Positions 9,151 through 15,425 of a stretch of DNA of 15,425 nt are shown one piece after another (the stretch's first letter is position 1; each line of letters opens with the position of its first letter). Source of the stretch: Candidatus Sphingobacterium stercoripullorum (GTDB lineage Bacteria; Bacteroidota; Bacteroidia; Sphingobacteriales; Sphingobacteriaceae). Position numbers and translations under genes: made by a program. The notes under the pieces were generated by a model. It worked only from the letters and a program-made list of their open reading frames with translations, was not told the DNA's origin and ran no database searches. Location of the stretch: assembly GCA_019114715.1 (NCBI GenBank), contig DXEZ01000152.1, forward strand, positions 1 to 15,425. Direction: 5' to 3'.

Positions 9151-9185
9151 TTCACACTAAATTAACAGTAGCTTGAGTAATTTTG
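9151..9185 (+). promoter_or_regulatory. Kinase-gene promoter with Pho-box-like repeats
   Basis: TTCACA (9151-9156) and TTAACA (9162-9167), followed by a degenerate TTGAGT (9173-9178), are in register every 11 bases. They lead into TAATTTTG (9178-9185), an exact fit to the -7 consensus TAnnTTTG. Two hexamers fit TT(A/T/C)ACA, the Bacillus PhoP target. The spacing suits tandem binding of an OmpR/PhoB-type regulator where the -33 box would otherwise be. Confidence 0.45.
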
Positions 9186-9209
9186 TGAGCAACTTTAATG
9201 GAGAATAAT

Positions 9210-10241
9210 ATGGGAATTAGCAAACTAGCCTTTTACATTTCTTTAGGGATATCCTTAATAATTGGTTCTTTAAGCTTTTATTACGAGAGGGCTTGGCAGA
9301 CCCCAGTCTTATTATTTTTCATAGTACTACTGCTTTTATATTTAGCCATAAGCTACCTGATCGAACGATTTGTATATGAGAGAATCAAGGTGATTTATAA
9401 ATTAATTCACAACCTAAAACTAGGTAAAAACTTAAAGGGTGCATTAGGAAAGCAAGTAAGTCAGGATCCCCTAAGTGATGCTGAGCGGCAAGTTAGGGAC
9501 TGGGCGACGACCAAAACAAAAGAAATAGCTCAATTAAAAGAGCAAGAGAAATTCCGAAGAGAGTTCCTCTCCAACATTTCCCATGAATTTAAAACTCCGC
9601 TGTTTTCAATACAGGCATACATTGAAACTCTTCAAGACGGAATGCTTGAAGAGGATATACAAACTGCGCAATCCTTTCTACAAAAGGCATCAAAAAACAT
9701 TGATCGATTAGCCTATCTAATAGGAGACTTAGACGATATATCTAGGTTAGAAAGCGGAAAGTTTGATTTGGAATTTTCTAAGTTTGATATCATAGGCTTA
9801 ATAAAAGAATCGATGGATTTGATGGAAAAAAAAGCGGAGCAAAATCAAATAAAACTTATTCCTCGCTTTAACCTACAAACGCCTGTTTATGTGCAAGCAG
9901 ATAAACATCGAATCCAGCAAGTGTTAACCAACCTCATCGATAATTCTATTAAGTACGGAACAAAAGGCGGTACGACGAAAATATATGTCTTTCAATTATT
10001 GGAACAAGTTTTAATAGAAGTCACAGACGATGGGCAAGGAATAGAGGAAAAAAATTTAAGCCGGATTTTCGAGAGGCTGTACCGAGTAGATAAAGACAGG
10101 TCTAGAACTATTGGTGGTTCTGGTTTAGGTCTAGCTATTGTCAAACATATTGTCGAAGCGCACAACCAAAATGTGCACGCTAGAAGTACCGTCAACATAG
10201 GCACCACGGTCGGATTCACTTTAAAAAAAGCATCTAATTAA
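9210..10241 (+). CDS. PhoR-like sensor histidine kinase
   Basis: Membrane sensor kinase, 343 aa from the start chosen. Two membrane segments (about 5-23 and 33-52) are separated by only about ten residues, so there is essentially no periplasmic sensor, and no PAS domain is visible. A linker leads to the HisKA domain with phospho-acceptor H125 (SNISHEFKTPL). The HATPase domain shows the N box (N245), G1 box (DDGQG 273-277), F box (FERLYR from 287) and G2 box (GGSGLGLAI 302-310). No response regulator gene is adjacent. The DUF47 and Pit phosphate genes follow 82 bases on, and both promoters share TTAACA repeats, so a phosphate-sensing role is inferred. ATG 9198 is possible, but ATG 9210 has GGAG six bases upstream and a more reasonable leader from the -7 box. 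Confidence 0.88.
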   Translation: MGISKLAFYISLGISLIIGSLSFYYERAWQTPVLLFFIVLLLLYLAISYLIERFVYERIKVIYKLIHNLKLGKNLKGALGKQVSQDPLSDAERQVRDWATTKTKEIAQLKEQEKFRREFLSNISHEFKTPLFSIQAYIETLQDGMLEEDIQTAQSFLQKASKNIDRLAYLIGDLDDISRLESGKFDLEFSKFDIIGLIKESMDLMEKKAEQNQIKLIPRFNLQTPVYVQADKHRIQQVLTNLIDNSIKYGTKGGTTKIYVFQLLEQVLIEVTDDGQGIEEKNLSRIFERLYRVDKDRSRTIGGSGLGLAIVKHIVEAHNQNVHARSTVNIGTTVGFTLKKASN

Positions 10242-10247
10242 TAAACC

Positions 10248-10309
10248 TTAACACTAACTTTCCAATTTGTTAACATTAAATTAACAATTAGGTTATACAT
10301 TTGTTAGCA
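10248..10309 (+). promoter_or_regulatory. Promoter of the phosphate-transport operon with Pho-box-like array
   Basis: Hexamers TTAACA at 10248, a weak TTTCCA at 10259, TTAACA at 10270, TTAACA at 10281, TTATAC at 10293 and TTAGCA at 10304 repeat every 11 bases (one step of 12). TACATTTG at 10296-10303 is an exact -7 box (TAnnTTTG) about 20 bases before the ATG. There is no TTG at the normal -33 spacing; the two perfect hexamers occupy that zone instead. This is the layout expected for a promoter activated by a PhoB/PhoP-type regulator. Confidence 0.55.
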
Positions 10310-10323
10310 TATAGCTTTATATC

Positions 10324-10971
10324 ATGTCATTAAACAATATCTTTTCTTATTTCGTTCCCAAAGACAAAAAATTCTTCCCGCTTTTTGAACAAGCAGGCGA
10401 AAATTTAGTCACCATGTCTTTACTTTTTAAAGAAAGGTTATCCAAGGCGTCTACACCTGAAGCCAGTGAAATAACTAAAGAAATAGATCGTCTAGAAGGT
10501 AAAGGTGATAACATAACGCACCAAATCCATCTGGAACTGGGCAAAAACTTTATCACTCCATTCGATAGGGAAGATATCCATTCATTGGCCAACTCGTTAG
10601 ATGATGTTGCAGATATGATTTATGGTGCTTCTCAAAAAATGGAAGTTTATAAATTAGATAAACCCAATAAAGCCATGTTTGAGTTAAGTGATTTAATCCA
10701 CGAGGCGTGCTGTCATATTAAAACTGCAGTCATTGAATTAAAAAACTTGAAAAATATCCGAAAGATTACCGACTCCTGCATTCGTATAAATAGTGTTGAA
10801 AATAAGGCCGATAATATTTTTGACAAAGCTGTAGCAGAATTATTTGACTTTGAGAAGGATGCAATAACATTAATAAAGTACAAAGAGATATTATCTATTC
10901 TGGAAGATGCTACTGATAAATGTGAAGATGTTGCAAATGTTCTTGAAAGTATCTTAGTAAAAAACGCATAA
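10324..10971 (+). CDS. DUF47 / PhoU-like Pit accessory protein
   Basis: A 215-aa cytoplasmic all-helical protein of the DUF47 family (YkaA-like), distantly related to PhoU. The family start is recognisable (IFSYFVPKDKKFFPLFEQAGENL), as are the paired acidic helices with ExxxD metal-binding patterns: EITKEIDRLEGKGD near 48-61 with DDVADMIYG near 93-101, and ENKADNIFD near 160-168 with EDATDKCEDV near 193-202. DUF47 genes usually sit directly before a Pit transporter and are thought to regulate it; the mechanism is not established. Here the gap to pit is 18 bases, so they form an operon. The ATG at 10324 follows a clear -7 box. Family identity is secure; the regulatory role is inferred. Confidence 0.92.
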   Translation: MSLNNIFSYFVPKDKKFFPLFEQAGENLVTMSLLFKERLSKASTPEASEITKEIDRLEGKGDNITHQIHLELGKNFITPFDREDIHSLANSLDDVADMIYGASQKMEVYKLDKPNKAMFELSDLIHEACCHIKTAVIELKNLKNIRKITDSCIRINSVENKADNIFDKAVAELFDFEKDAITLIKYKEILSILEDATDKCEDVANVLESILVKNA

Positions 10972-10989
10972 AAACACAATATCGATCTT

Positions 10990-12009
10990 ATGGTCACCAC
11001 TTTATTAGTAATAGTAATTGTTTTAGCAATTGTTTTTGATTATATAAATGGTTTTCACGACGCAGCAAACTCTATTGCAACTATAGTCTCCACAAAAGTT
11101 CTTTCTCCTTTCATGGCAGTACTTTGGGCAGCCTTATTTAATTTTGCCGCCTATTTTTATTTTACTGATCACAAAGTAGCCAATACCGTAGCTAAAACAG
11201 TGTTAGAAGAATACATTACCTTGGAAGTAATTTTTGCAGGTTTAGTGGCGGCAATCTCCTGGAACCTATTCACTTGGTATTATGGAATACCTTCCAGCTC
11301 TTCGCATACATTAATAGGTGGATTCGCAGGGTCGGGTATGGCTTATGCCATTTTAATGGGACATAACCCATTTTTAGCCATCAATATAATTCCTACAATA
11401 AAAATATTATCCTTCATCGTACTTGCGCCAGTCATAGGAATGATAATTTCCATCACTATTACTTTAATCATAATAAACATCGCTAAAAACACTAGACCAT
11501 CAAGAGCAGAAAAATGGTTTAAAGTACTGCAGCTAGTATCCTCCGCAGCTTTAAGCTTTGCGCATGGTGGTAATGATGCGCAAAAAGTCATGGGAATTAT
11601 TTTTGTTGCCATGATAGCTTCGGGAGCAGCCACAGGTGATCAAATGCCAGAGTGGATTCCCTTAACCTGTTATACCGCAATAGCCTTAGGAACAATGAGT
11701 GGAGGATGGAAAATTGTGAAAACCATGGGAACAAAGATTACTAAGGTAACACCCCTAGAAGGAGTAAGCGCTGAAACAGCAGGCGCTTTAACATTAGGGA
11801 TTACGGAACATTTCGGTATTCCCGCATCTACTACACACACCATAACTGGTTCTATTATAGGTGTGGGGGTAGTAAAGCGTGTATCAGCTGTAAGATGGGG
11901 GGTGACAATAAGTTTATTATGGGCGTGGGTATTAACCATCCCCGTAAGTGCCTTTTTAGGAGGTCTCTCCTTGTACATCCTACAGTATATACTTCAATTA
12001 TTCCAATGA
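10990..12009 (+). CDS. pit: Low-affinity inorganic phosphate transporter, Pit family
   Basis: Inner-membrane phosphate permease (PiT/PHO-4 family) that carries metal-phosphate or phosphate with a cation, 339 aa. The duplicated family signature is clear: GFHDAANSIAT near 21-31 and FAHGGNDAQKVMGI near 190-203. A second duplicated pair is FxxPSSSSHTLIGG-like, YGIPSSSSHTLIGG (98-111) and FGIPASTTHTITGS (275-288), which marks the inverted-repeat halves of the transporter. About nine to ten hydrophobic segments are present. The length is at the short end of the family and typical of Bacteroidota/archaeal Pit; E. coli PitA (499 aa) has a longer central loop. It follows the DUF47 gene by 18 bases. 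No strong terminator was seen after it, so some readthrough towards ompA is possible. Confidence 0.95.
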   Translation: MVTTLLVIVIVLAIVFDYINGFHDAANSIATIVSTKVLSPFMAVLWAALFNFAAYFYFTDHKVANTVAKTVLEEYITLEVIFAGLVAAISWNLFTWYYGIPSSSSHTLIGGFAGSGMAYAILMGHNPFLAINIIPTIKILSFIVLAPVIGMIISITITLIIINIAKNTRPSRAEKWFKVLQLVSSAALSFAHGGNDAQKVMGIIFVAMIASGAATGDQMPEWIPLTCYTAIALGTMSGGWKIVKTMGTKITKVTPLEGVSAETAGALTLGITEHFGIPASTTHTITGSIIGVGVVKRVSAVRWGVTISLLWAWVLTIPVSAFLGGLSLYILQYILQLFQ

Positions 12010-12291
12010 TAATCCAGACTCATGTAGTGGGTTAGCGACATAATAAAGCTATATTATTAGTAGATAATTAATAAATTATAGAAATATTTGCTAGTATTAC
12101 TACAAATATCTAACTTTACCCTCCGAAAAGAAGAGTTAAACGTGCGCAGGAGAAGCAGAAATAAATTTTAGGCATACAAAAAGTCCATTTGGCATCATTG
12201 TTGCTCAAGTATTTCTGAGAGTTTTTAATAAAACATATTAATTAAAGAATTGAAAACAATTAAAAATTTTAATAACCTTAAAAACAAGAGT
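12010..12291 (+). promoter_or_regulatory. ompA upstream region: promoter and long A-rich leader
   Basis: No gene was found in this 282-base stretch. A promoter is proposed from TTTG at 12087-12090, a 20-base spacer and TAACTTTA at 12111-12118, which matches TAnnTTTG except for the last base. Transcription from there would leave a leader of about 165-170 bases. The last 50 bases before the ATG are almost only A and T, typical of highly translated genes in this phylum. Two GGCAT copies lie 20 bases apart (12171 and 12191). The TTG at 12250 extends the reading frame but is unlikely to be used. Confidence 0.5.
12084..12109. repeat. Imperfect palindrome over the ompA promoter
   Basis: Outer arms ATATTTG (12084-12090) and CAAATAT (12103-12109) enclose inner arms TAGT (12092-12095) and ACTA (12099-12102) around ATT, with a single unpaired C at 12091. 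The left arm contains the proposed -33 TTTG and the right arm ends just before the -7 box. There is no T run after it, so an operator is more plausible than a terminator. Confidence 0.5.
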
Positions 12292-13677
12292 ATGAACTAT
12301 TCTACAATCAAAAAAACAGCTGTTGCAGCATCTTTAGTAGCCGCTATCGGTTTTGCTGATGTTGCTCAAGCTCAGTCCCCTACTGTATTTGGAGGTAGAT
12401 CCCAATACAGAACATGGTCTATCGGACTACAAGGGGGTGTTACTACTCCAAACGTAGTAATTGGTGGACAAAATGGTTTTGGCCAGAAAGTTGGTTACTT
12501 CCAAAACAAAGTAGGTGAATACTACGGATTAACTGTTCGTAAGCAATTTTCTCACTTATTTGGTTTAGAGTTAGAAGCTAACCGTGGTAAGATTAAAACT
12601 TTCAACCACGATGTTTCAGGACCAAAAGCAGAAAATAGTCTAGGTGCAACTTCTGCTATTACTGAAGTAAACTGGGCTGGTGGTTTAAACGGTGTATTCC
12701 AATTGGGTACAATCGACTTCTTAAGAAGAGAGAATGCAGTTAACTTCTACGCTAAAGTAGGTTTAGGAGTAATGGCATACAACCCTGTACAGTACTCTAA
12801 CAACGATTTCACAGGTACTGAAGTTTACAACAACAAAGGTAAGTGGGGTGAAGAAATTTTTGGAGACAGAAACCCAGATGGTAACAAAGACTTCCGTTTA
12901 GGTATGTACGTTCCTGTAGGTGTTGGTGTTAAATTCAAGTTATCTGAAGTTGTAGCATTGAACTTAGGTTACACCATGAACTTTACGGATGACAACTTAC
13001 TATACGGACCAATTCGTTTTGATGGTAAGCAAAGATTTGCTAACGCTTACGGTGGTTTAGAGTTCACTTTAGGTTCAAGAGACAAAGAAAACTTAACTTT
13101 TGCTAACCCAGTATCTACTCTATACGATGAGTTAAAAGATCCAGCGTTAAGCAACGAAATCCAAGCTTTAAAACAACGTGTATCTGCACTCGAAAGTACT
13201 GTTGATGAGTTAAGCAAAGACTCTGATGGAGACGGTGTGCCAGATAAATTTGACAAGTGTCCTGGAACTCCAGCTGGTACTGTTGTTGACGGATCAGGAT
13301 GTCCTATTAAGTTCCCAGAAGCTCCTAAACAAGAAGCTACTGAAGGTGCTTACTACCAAAACATCCAGTTCGAATTTGACAGCTCTGTGTTAAAGACTGA
13401 GTCGTACTCAACTCTTGACCGTTTAGCTAAAGAATTACGCGACAACAATAGCTCTGTAGCTTTAGATGGTTACGCTTCTTCTGAAGGTACTGAAGCTTAC
13501 AACTTAAATCTTTCTAAAGACCGTGCTAACGCTGTTAAGCAATACTTAGTAAATGCTGGTGTATCTAGCTCACAAGTTAACGCTAATGGTTACGGAGAGT
13601 CTAATCCAGTTGCAGATAACTCTACTGAAGAAGGACGTATCTTAAACCGTCGTGTTGAGATAAAAGTTGGTAACTAA
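12292..13677 (+). CDS. OmpA family outer-membrane protein with TSP3 linker
   Basis: Major outer-membrane protein of 461 aa. From ATG 12292 there is a clear signal peptide (KK, hydrophobic core, cleavage around VAQA-Q near residue 27). An N-terminal beta-barrel spans about 40-262 (SIGLQGGVTTP to YGGLEFTLG). A short coiled coil (about 287-309) follows, then a calcium-binding thrombospondin type 3 stretch with DSDGDGVPDKFDKCPG (from about 310), then the C-terminal OmpA peptidoglycan-binding domain (about 355-460; YNLNLSKDRANAVKQYL). The Arg of that motif is kept (R411), but the Asp of the usual GxTD motif is replaced (GYASSEG). Codon choice (many GGT, AAC, TAC, CGT) differs from the flanking genes and suggests very high expression. 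The open frame starts 14 codons earlier at a TTG, which would spoil the signal peptide. A strong terminator follows. Confidence 0.95.
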   Translation: MNYSTIKKTAVAASLVAAIGFADVAQAQSPTVFGGRSQYRTWSIGLQGGVTTPNVVIGGQNGFGQKVGYFQNKVGEYYGLTVRKQFSHLFGLELEANRGKIKTFNHDVSGPKAENSLGATSAITEVNWAGGLNGVFQLGTIDFLRRENAVNFYAKVGLGVMAYNPVQYSNNDFTGTEVYNNKGKWGEEIFGDRNPDGNKDFRLGMYVPVGVGVKFKLSEVVALNLGYTMNFTDDNLLYGPIRFDGKQRFANAYGGLEFTLGSRDKENLTFANPVSTLYDELKDPALSNEIQALKQRVSALESTVDELSKDSDGDGVPDKFDKCPGTPAGTVVDGSGCPIKFPEAPKQEATEGAYYQNIQFEFDSSVLKTESYSTLDRLAKELRDNNSSVALDGYASSEGTEAYNLNLSKDRANAVKQYLVNAGVSSSQVNANGYGESNPVADNSTEEGRILNRRVEIKVGN

Positions 13678-13704
13678 TTAAATCTCTCCAATGGAGAATT
13701 AGTT
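13672..13704 (+). repeat. Hairpin overlapping the ompA stop codon
   Basis: AACTAAT (13672-13678) pairs with ATTAGTT (13698-13704), enclosing TCTCC and GGAGA around an AAT loop. The ompA stop codon TAA lies in the left arm. No T run follows, so this is not a terminator; it could protect the 3' end of the mRNA. Confidence 0.45.
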
Positions 13705-13721
13705 TCCAAATAACATATAAA

Positions 13722-13759
13722 GAAAAGGCCGATGATTTTCGTCGGCCTTTTTCTATTTT
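13722..13759 (+). terminator. Intrinsic terminator after ompA
   Basis: A stem of about 12 bp (AAAAGGCCGA paired with TCGGCCTTTT, extended inward by a T-G and a G-C pair around ATTTT) runs directly into a T-rich tail. It separates ompA from the TPR-aroE unit. Confidence 0.92.
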
Positions 13760-13789
13760 TCATAATCTTATAAAAGATGTGGAGAAATT

Positions 13790-13819
13790 AATAGGTATCT
13801 ATGAAGAATTTTACCTATT
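13790..13819. repeat. Inverted repeat upstream of the TPR gene
   Basis: Perfect 8-base arms AATAGGTA (13790-13797) and TACCTATT (13812-13819) with a 14-base spacer, ending 33 bases before the TPR start codon. It may be an operator or a leader hairpin. No TAnnTTTG promoter is evident nearby, so the TPR promoter remains unlocated. Confidence 0.35.
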
Positions 13820-13852
13820 TTCACTTTATACGAAGGTAAGGGAAAGTAACAT

Positions 13853-15262
13853 ATGGAAGAATATAATTTTGATTCTTTTGAAGAATATAGGGATTCTGTC
13901 AATAGATATGAAGAAATGCTTCGTAACGAAGAAAACTATTTTTTCGATAGCCAAGCATTTGAAGGAATTATAGATTATTATATAGAGGCAAATGAAGCTG
14001 TCAAAGCGTTACAAGTTATTGAATATGCTTTATCTCAACATCATTTTGAGGGTTCATTTCATCTTAAAAAAGCACAAATATTATTAGCACTAAATAATTA
14101 TGAAGATGCATTAATTGCATTGAAAACTGCTGAATTATTAGAACCTTCAGAATTCGAAATAATACTTACTAAGGCAAGCATTTATTCCAAATTAAAAAAC
14201 TTCGATGCTGCTATAGCTATTTTAAACGATGCTCTTTACACTACAGAAGATGAAAATAAAATAGAAGTGTACTTCCAATTAGCAGCATTAAACCAAGAAA
14301 GGAACTCTTTCTACCAAGCTATCCACTACCTAGAAAGAATATTGGAAATGGATAAAGATAACGAAGACGCTCTAATAGAAATTGAGGAGTGCTACGATAA
14401 TACAGGTAATTTTGAGAAGGCTATAGAGTTTTTTAAAGCTTATATAAACACCAATCCCTACTCGTACCTAGCTTGGCATATATTAGGAAACACGTATCAC
14501 AAAATAGAGAAGTACGAACTTGCAATAGACGCTTATGACTATGTTATATTAATCAATGAAGATTACGAAGCTGCCTATTATAACAAAGGAAATGCTTTAG
14601 TCAGCCTTGAAAAATATGCTGAAGCTATAGAGGTGTATAAAAAAACATTTGAATATCAAACACCATCAGCTGATACCTATTGTGCACTAGGTGATTGCTA
14701 TGAACGTTTAAATGAATTAGAACAAGCTCGAGAATACTATAAAAAAGCAGTTAAATCTTTTCCATTCATGGGAGATGCATGGCTAGGTATAGGTAGTACA
14801 TTAGAGCAAGAAGGAAGAAATTACGAGGCGGTACATTATTTTAAGAAAGCGATACGAACCAATAGCAAAGAAGAAGAATATTGGTATGCACTCGCTAATG
14901 TACGGTACAAAATTGGACAGCTTGATTTAGCAGAAGAAGCCTATCAAGAGGTTATTGCAATCAACACAGACGCGGTAGATGCTTGGTTGGATTACTCCAG
15001 TCTATTAATCGAACAAAATAGAGTTGCTGAAGCCATAAGCTTAATAGAAAACGCAATTCTTCATAATGAAGAAAGTGATGAACTTTATTATAGAATGGTT
15101 TTATATTATTTTCTAGACGGAAGCTATGAGCTGGCAATAAATTATTTAGAAGTCGCTTTATCGTTGAATCCAGAGAATCATTATTTAATTTTTGAAAGTA
15201 TACCAAAGTTAAAAGATAACGTAATAATTAAAGAAATCATTAAAAAATACATAGGCGAATAA
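13853..15262 (+). CDS. Tetratricopeptide repeat protein upstream of aroE
   Basis: A 469-aa acidic protein made almost wholly of tetratricopeptide repeats. From about residue 34 to 440 the chain falls into about twelve consecutive 34-residue units with the usual pattern (W/A at 4, L/I at 7, G/A at 8, Y at 11, A at 20, F/Y at 24, A at 27, P at 32). Clear units begin around SYLAWHILGNTYHK, YEAAYYNKGNALVS and MGDAWLGIGSTLEQ. There is no signal peptide or membrane segment, so it is predicted to be a cytoplasmic scaffold; its partner is unknown. The stop codon shares one base with the ATG of aroE (TAATG), so the two are probably translationally coupled. A short acidic region precedes the repeats, and a helical Lys/Ile-rich end (VIIKEIIKKYIGE) closes the solenoid. 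Confidence 0.92.
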   Translation: MEEYNFDSFEEYRDSVNRYEEMLRNEENYFFDSQAFEGIIDYYIEANEAVKALQVIEYALSQHHFEGSFHLKKAQILLALNNYEDALIALKTAELLEPSEFEIILTKASIYSKLKNFDAAIAILNDALYTTEDENKIEVYFQLAALNQERNSFYQAIHYLERILEMDKDNEDALIEIEECYDNTGNFEKAIEFFKAYINTNPYSYLAWHILGNTYHKIEKYELAIDAYDYVILINEDYEAAYYNKGNALVSLEKYAEAIEVYKKTFEYQTPSADTYCALGDCYERLNELEQAREYYKKAVKSFPFMGDAWLGIGSTLEQEGRNYEAVHYFKKAIRTNSKEEEYWYALANVRYKIGQLDLAEEAYQEVIAINTDAVDAWLDYSSLLIEQNRVAEAISLIENAILHNEESDELYYRMVLYYFLDGSYELAINYLEVALSLNPENHYLIFESIPKLKDNVIIKEIIKKYIGE

Positions 15263-15425
15263 TGAATAAGTTTGGCTTAATAGGATTTCCATTAGAACAT
15301 TCATTTTCTAAAAAATATTATTTAGAGAAAATAGAAAATGAAAAACTGAAAGGTTATGATTACGACCTATACCCTATAAACAAGATTGAGTTATTACCAG
15401 AATTAATAAAAAAGGAAAATCTTAC
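15262..15425 (+). CDS. aroE: Shikimate dehydrogenase, N-terminal part (cut by window end)
   Basis: Only the first 54 codons are in the window. The N-terminus MNKFGLIGFPLEHSFSKKYY carries the AroE shikimate-binding signature, with S14 and S16 of the HSFSKKY motif expected to hold the shikimate carboxylate. The enzyme reduces 3-dehydroshikimate with NADPH in the pathway to chorismate. One small oddity is Glu12 where Gly or Ser is usual (PLGHSFSKKY). The ATG overlaps the TPR stop codon by one base. The NADP-binding half lies beyond the window. Confidence 0.9.
   Translation, partial: MNKFGLIGFPLEHSFSKKYYLEKIENEKLKGYDYDLYPINKIELLPELIKKENL

Noticed and set aside
12046..12063. A/T-only hairpin after pit as a terminator
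   Set aside because: The stem is six A-T pairs with no T run, so it is too weak to call a terminator.
12250..12291. Upstream TTG start for ompA
   Set aside because: It would put 14 Asn/Lys-rich residues before a perfect signal peptide; ATG 12292 fits far better.
13779..13973. Short frame overlapping the TPR start
   Set aside because: It is out of frame with the TPR gene, overlaps it, and lacks a start signal or domain.
1..15425. CRISPR array, insertion sequence, toxin-antitoxin or defence genes
   Set aside because: I saw no spaced direct repeats, transposase, terminal inverted repeats or defence-type domains; the genes are core or housekeeping families.

Overview
The window looks like chromosomal DNA of a Bacteroidota bacterium, probably Sphingobacteriaceae-like. 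The evidence is AT-rich DNA, start codons mostly without Shine-Dalgarno sequences, several promoters of the TAnnTTTG (-7) type peculiar to this phylum, an OmpA protein with a thrombospondin-type-3 linker, and a TPR gene joined to aroE. The genus is an inference. No mobile element, CRISPR array, rRNA or tRNA was found; most of the window is core or housekeeping genome.

Left block, minus strand (1-5302). Read in the direction of transcription this is rsgA (ribosome-assembly GTPase), a large membrane-anchored AsmA-like protein of unknown function, a TrkH/KtrB-type potassium channel subunit, and a TrkA/KtrA-type RCK regulatory subunit. Gaps are 51 and 34 bases, and trkH and trkA share one base, so a single operon is likely. 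The 92-base gap 5303-5394 is divergent and also carries the polA promoter.

Right block, plus strand (5395-15425). It starts with polA (complete DNA polymerase I with both exonuclease domains) and a good intrinsic terminator. Next comes a short-form phosphatidylserine decarboxylase. A phosphate module follows: a PhoR-like histidine kinase, a DUF47/PhoU-like protein and a Pit-type phosphate transporter. Both promoters of this module carry TTAACA-like hexamers repeated every 11 bases, which looks like a Pho box; this is the most interesting regulatory signal here. Then comes a highly expressed ompA-like porin gene with a long leader, an operator-like palindrome at its promoter and a strong terminator. 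The window ends with a 12-repeat TPR protein overlapping by one base the start of aroE (shikimate dehydrogenase), which is cut by the window edge.

For several genes the longest open frame begins upstream of the likely start. I place the starts of polA (GTG 5419), psd (ATG 8467), the kinase (ATG 9210) and ompA (ATG 12292) downstream, using promoter position, family N-termini and the signal peptide. I found no clearly new multi-gene system. The candidates worth following are the Pho-like regulon, the ompA control region and the AsmA-like protein in the potassium operon.
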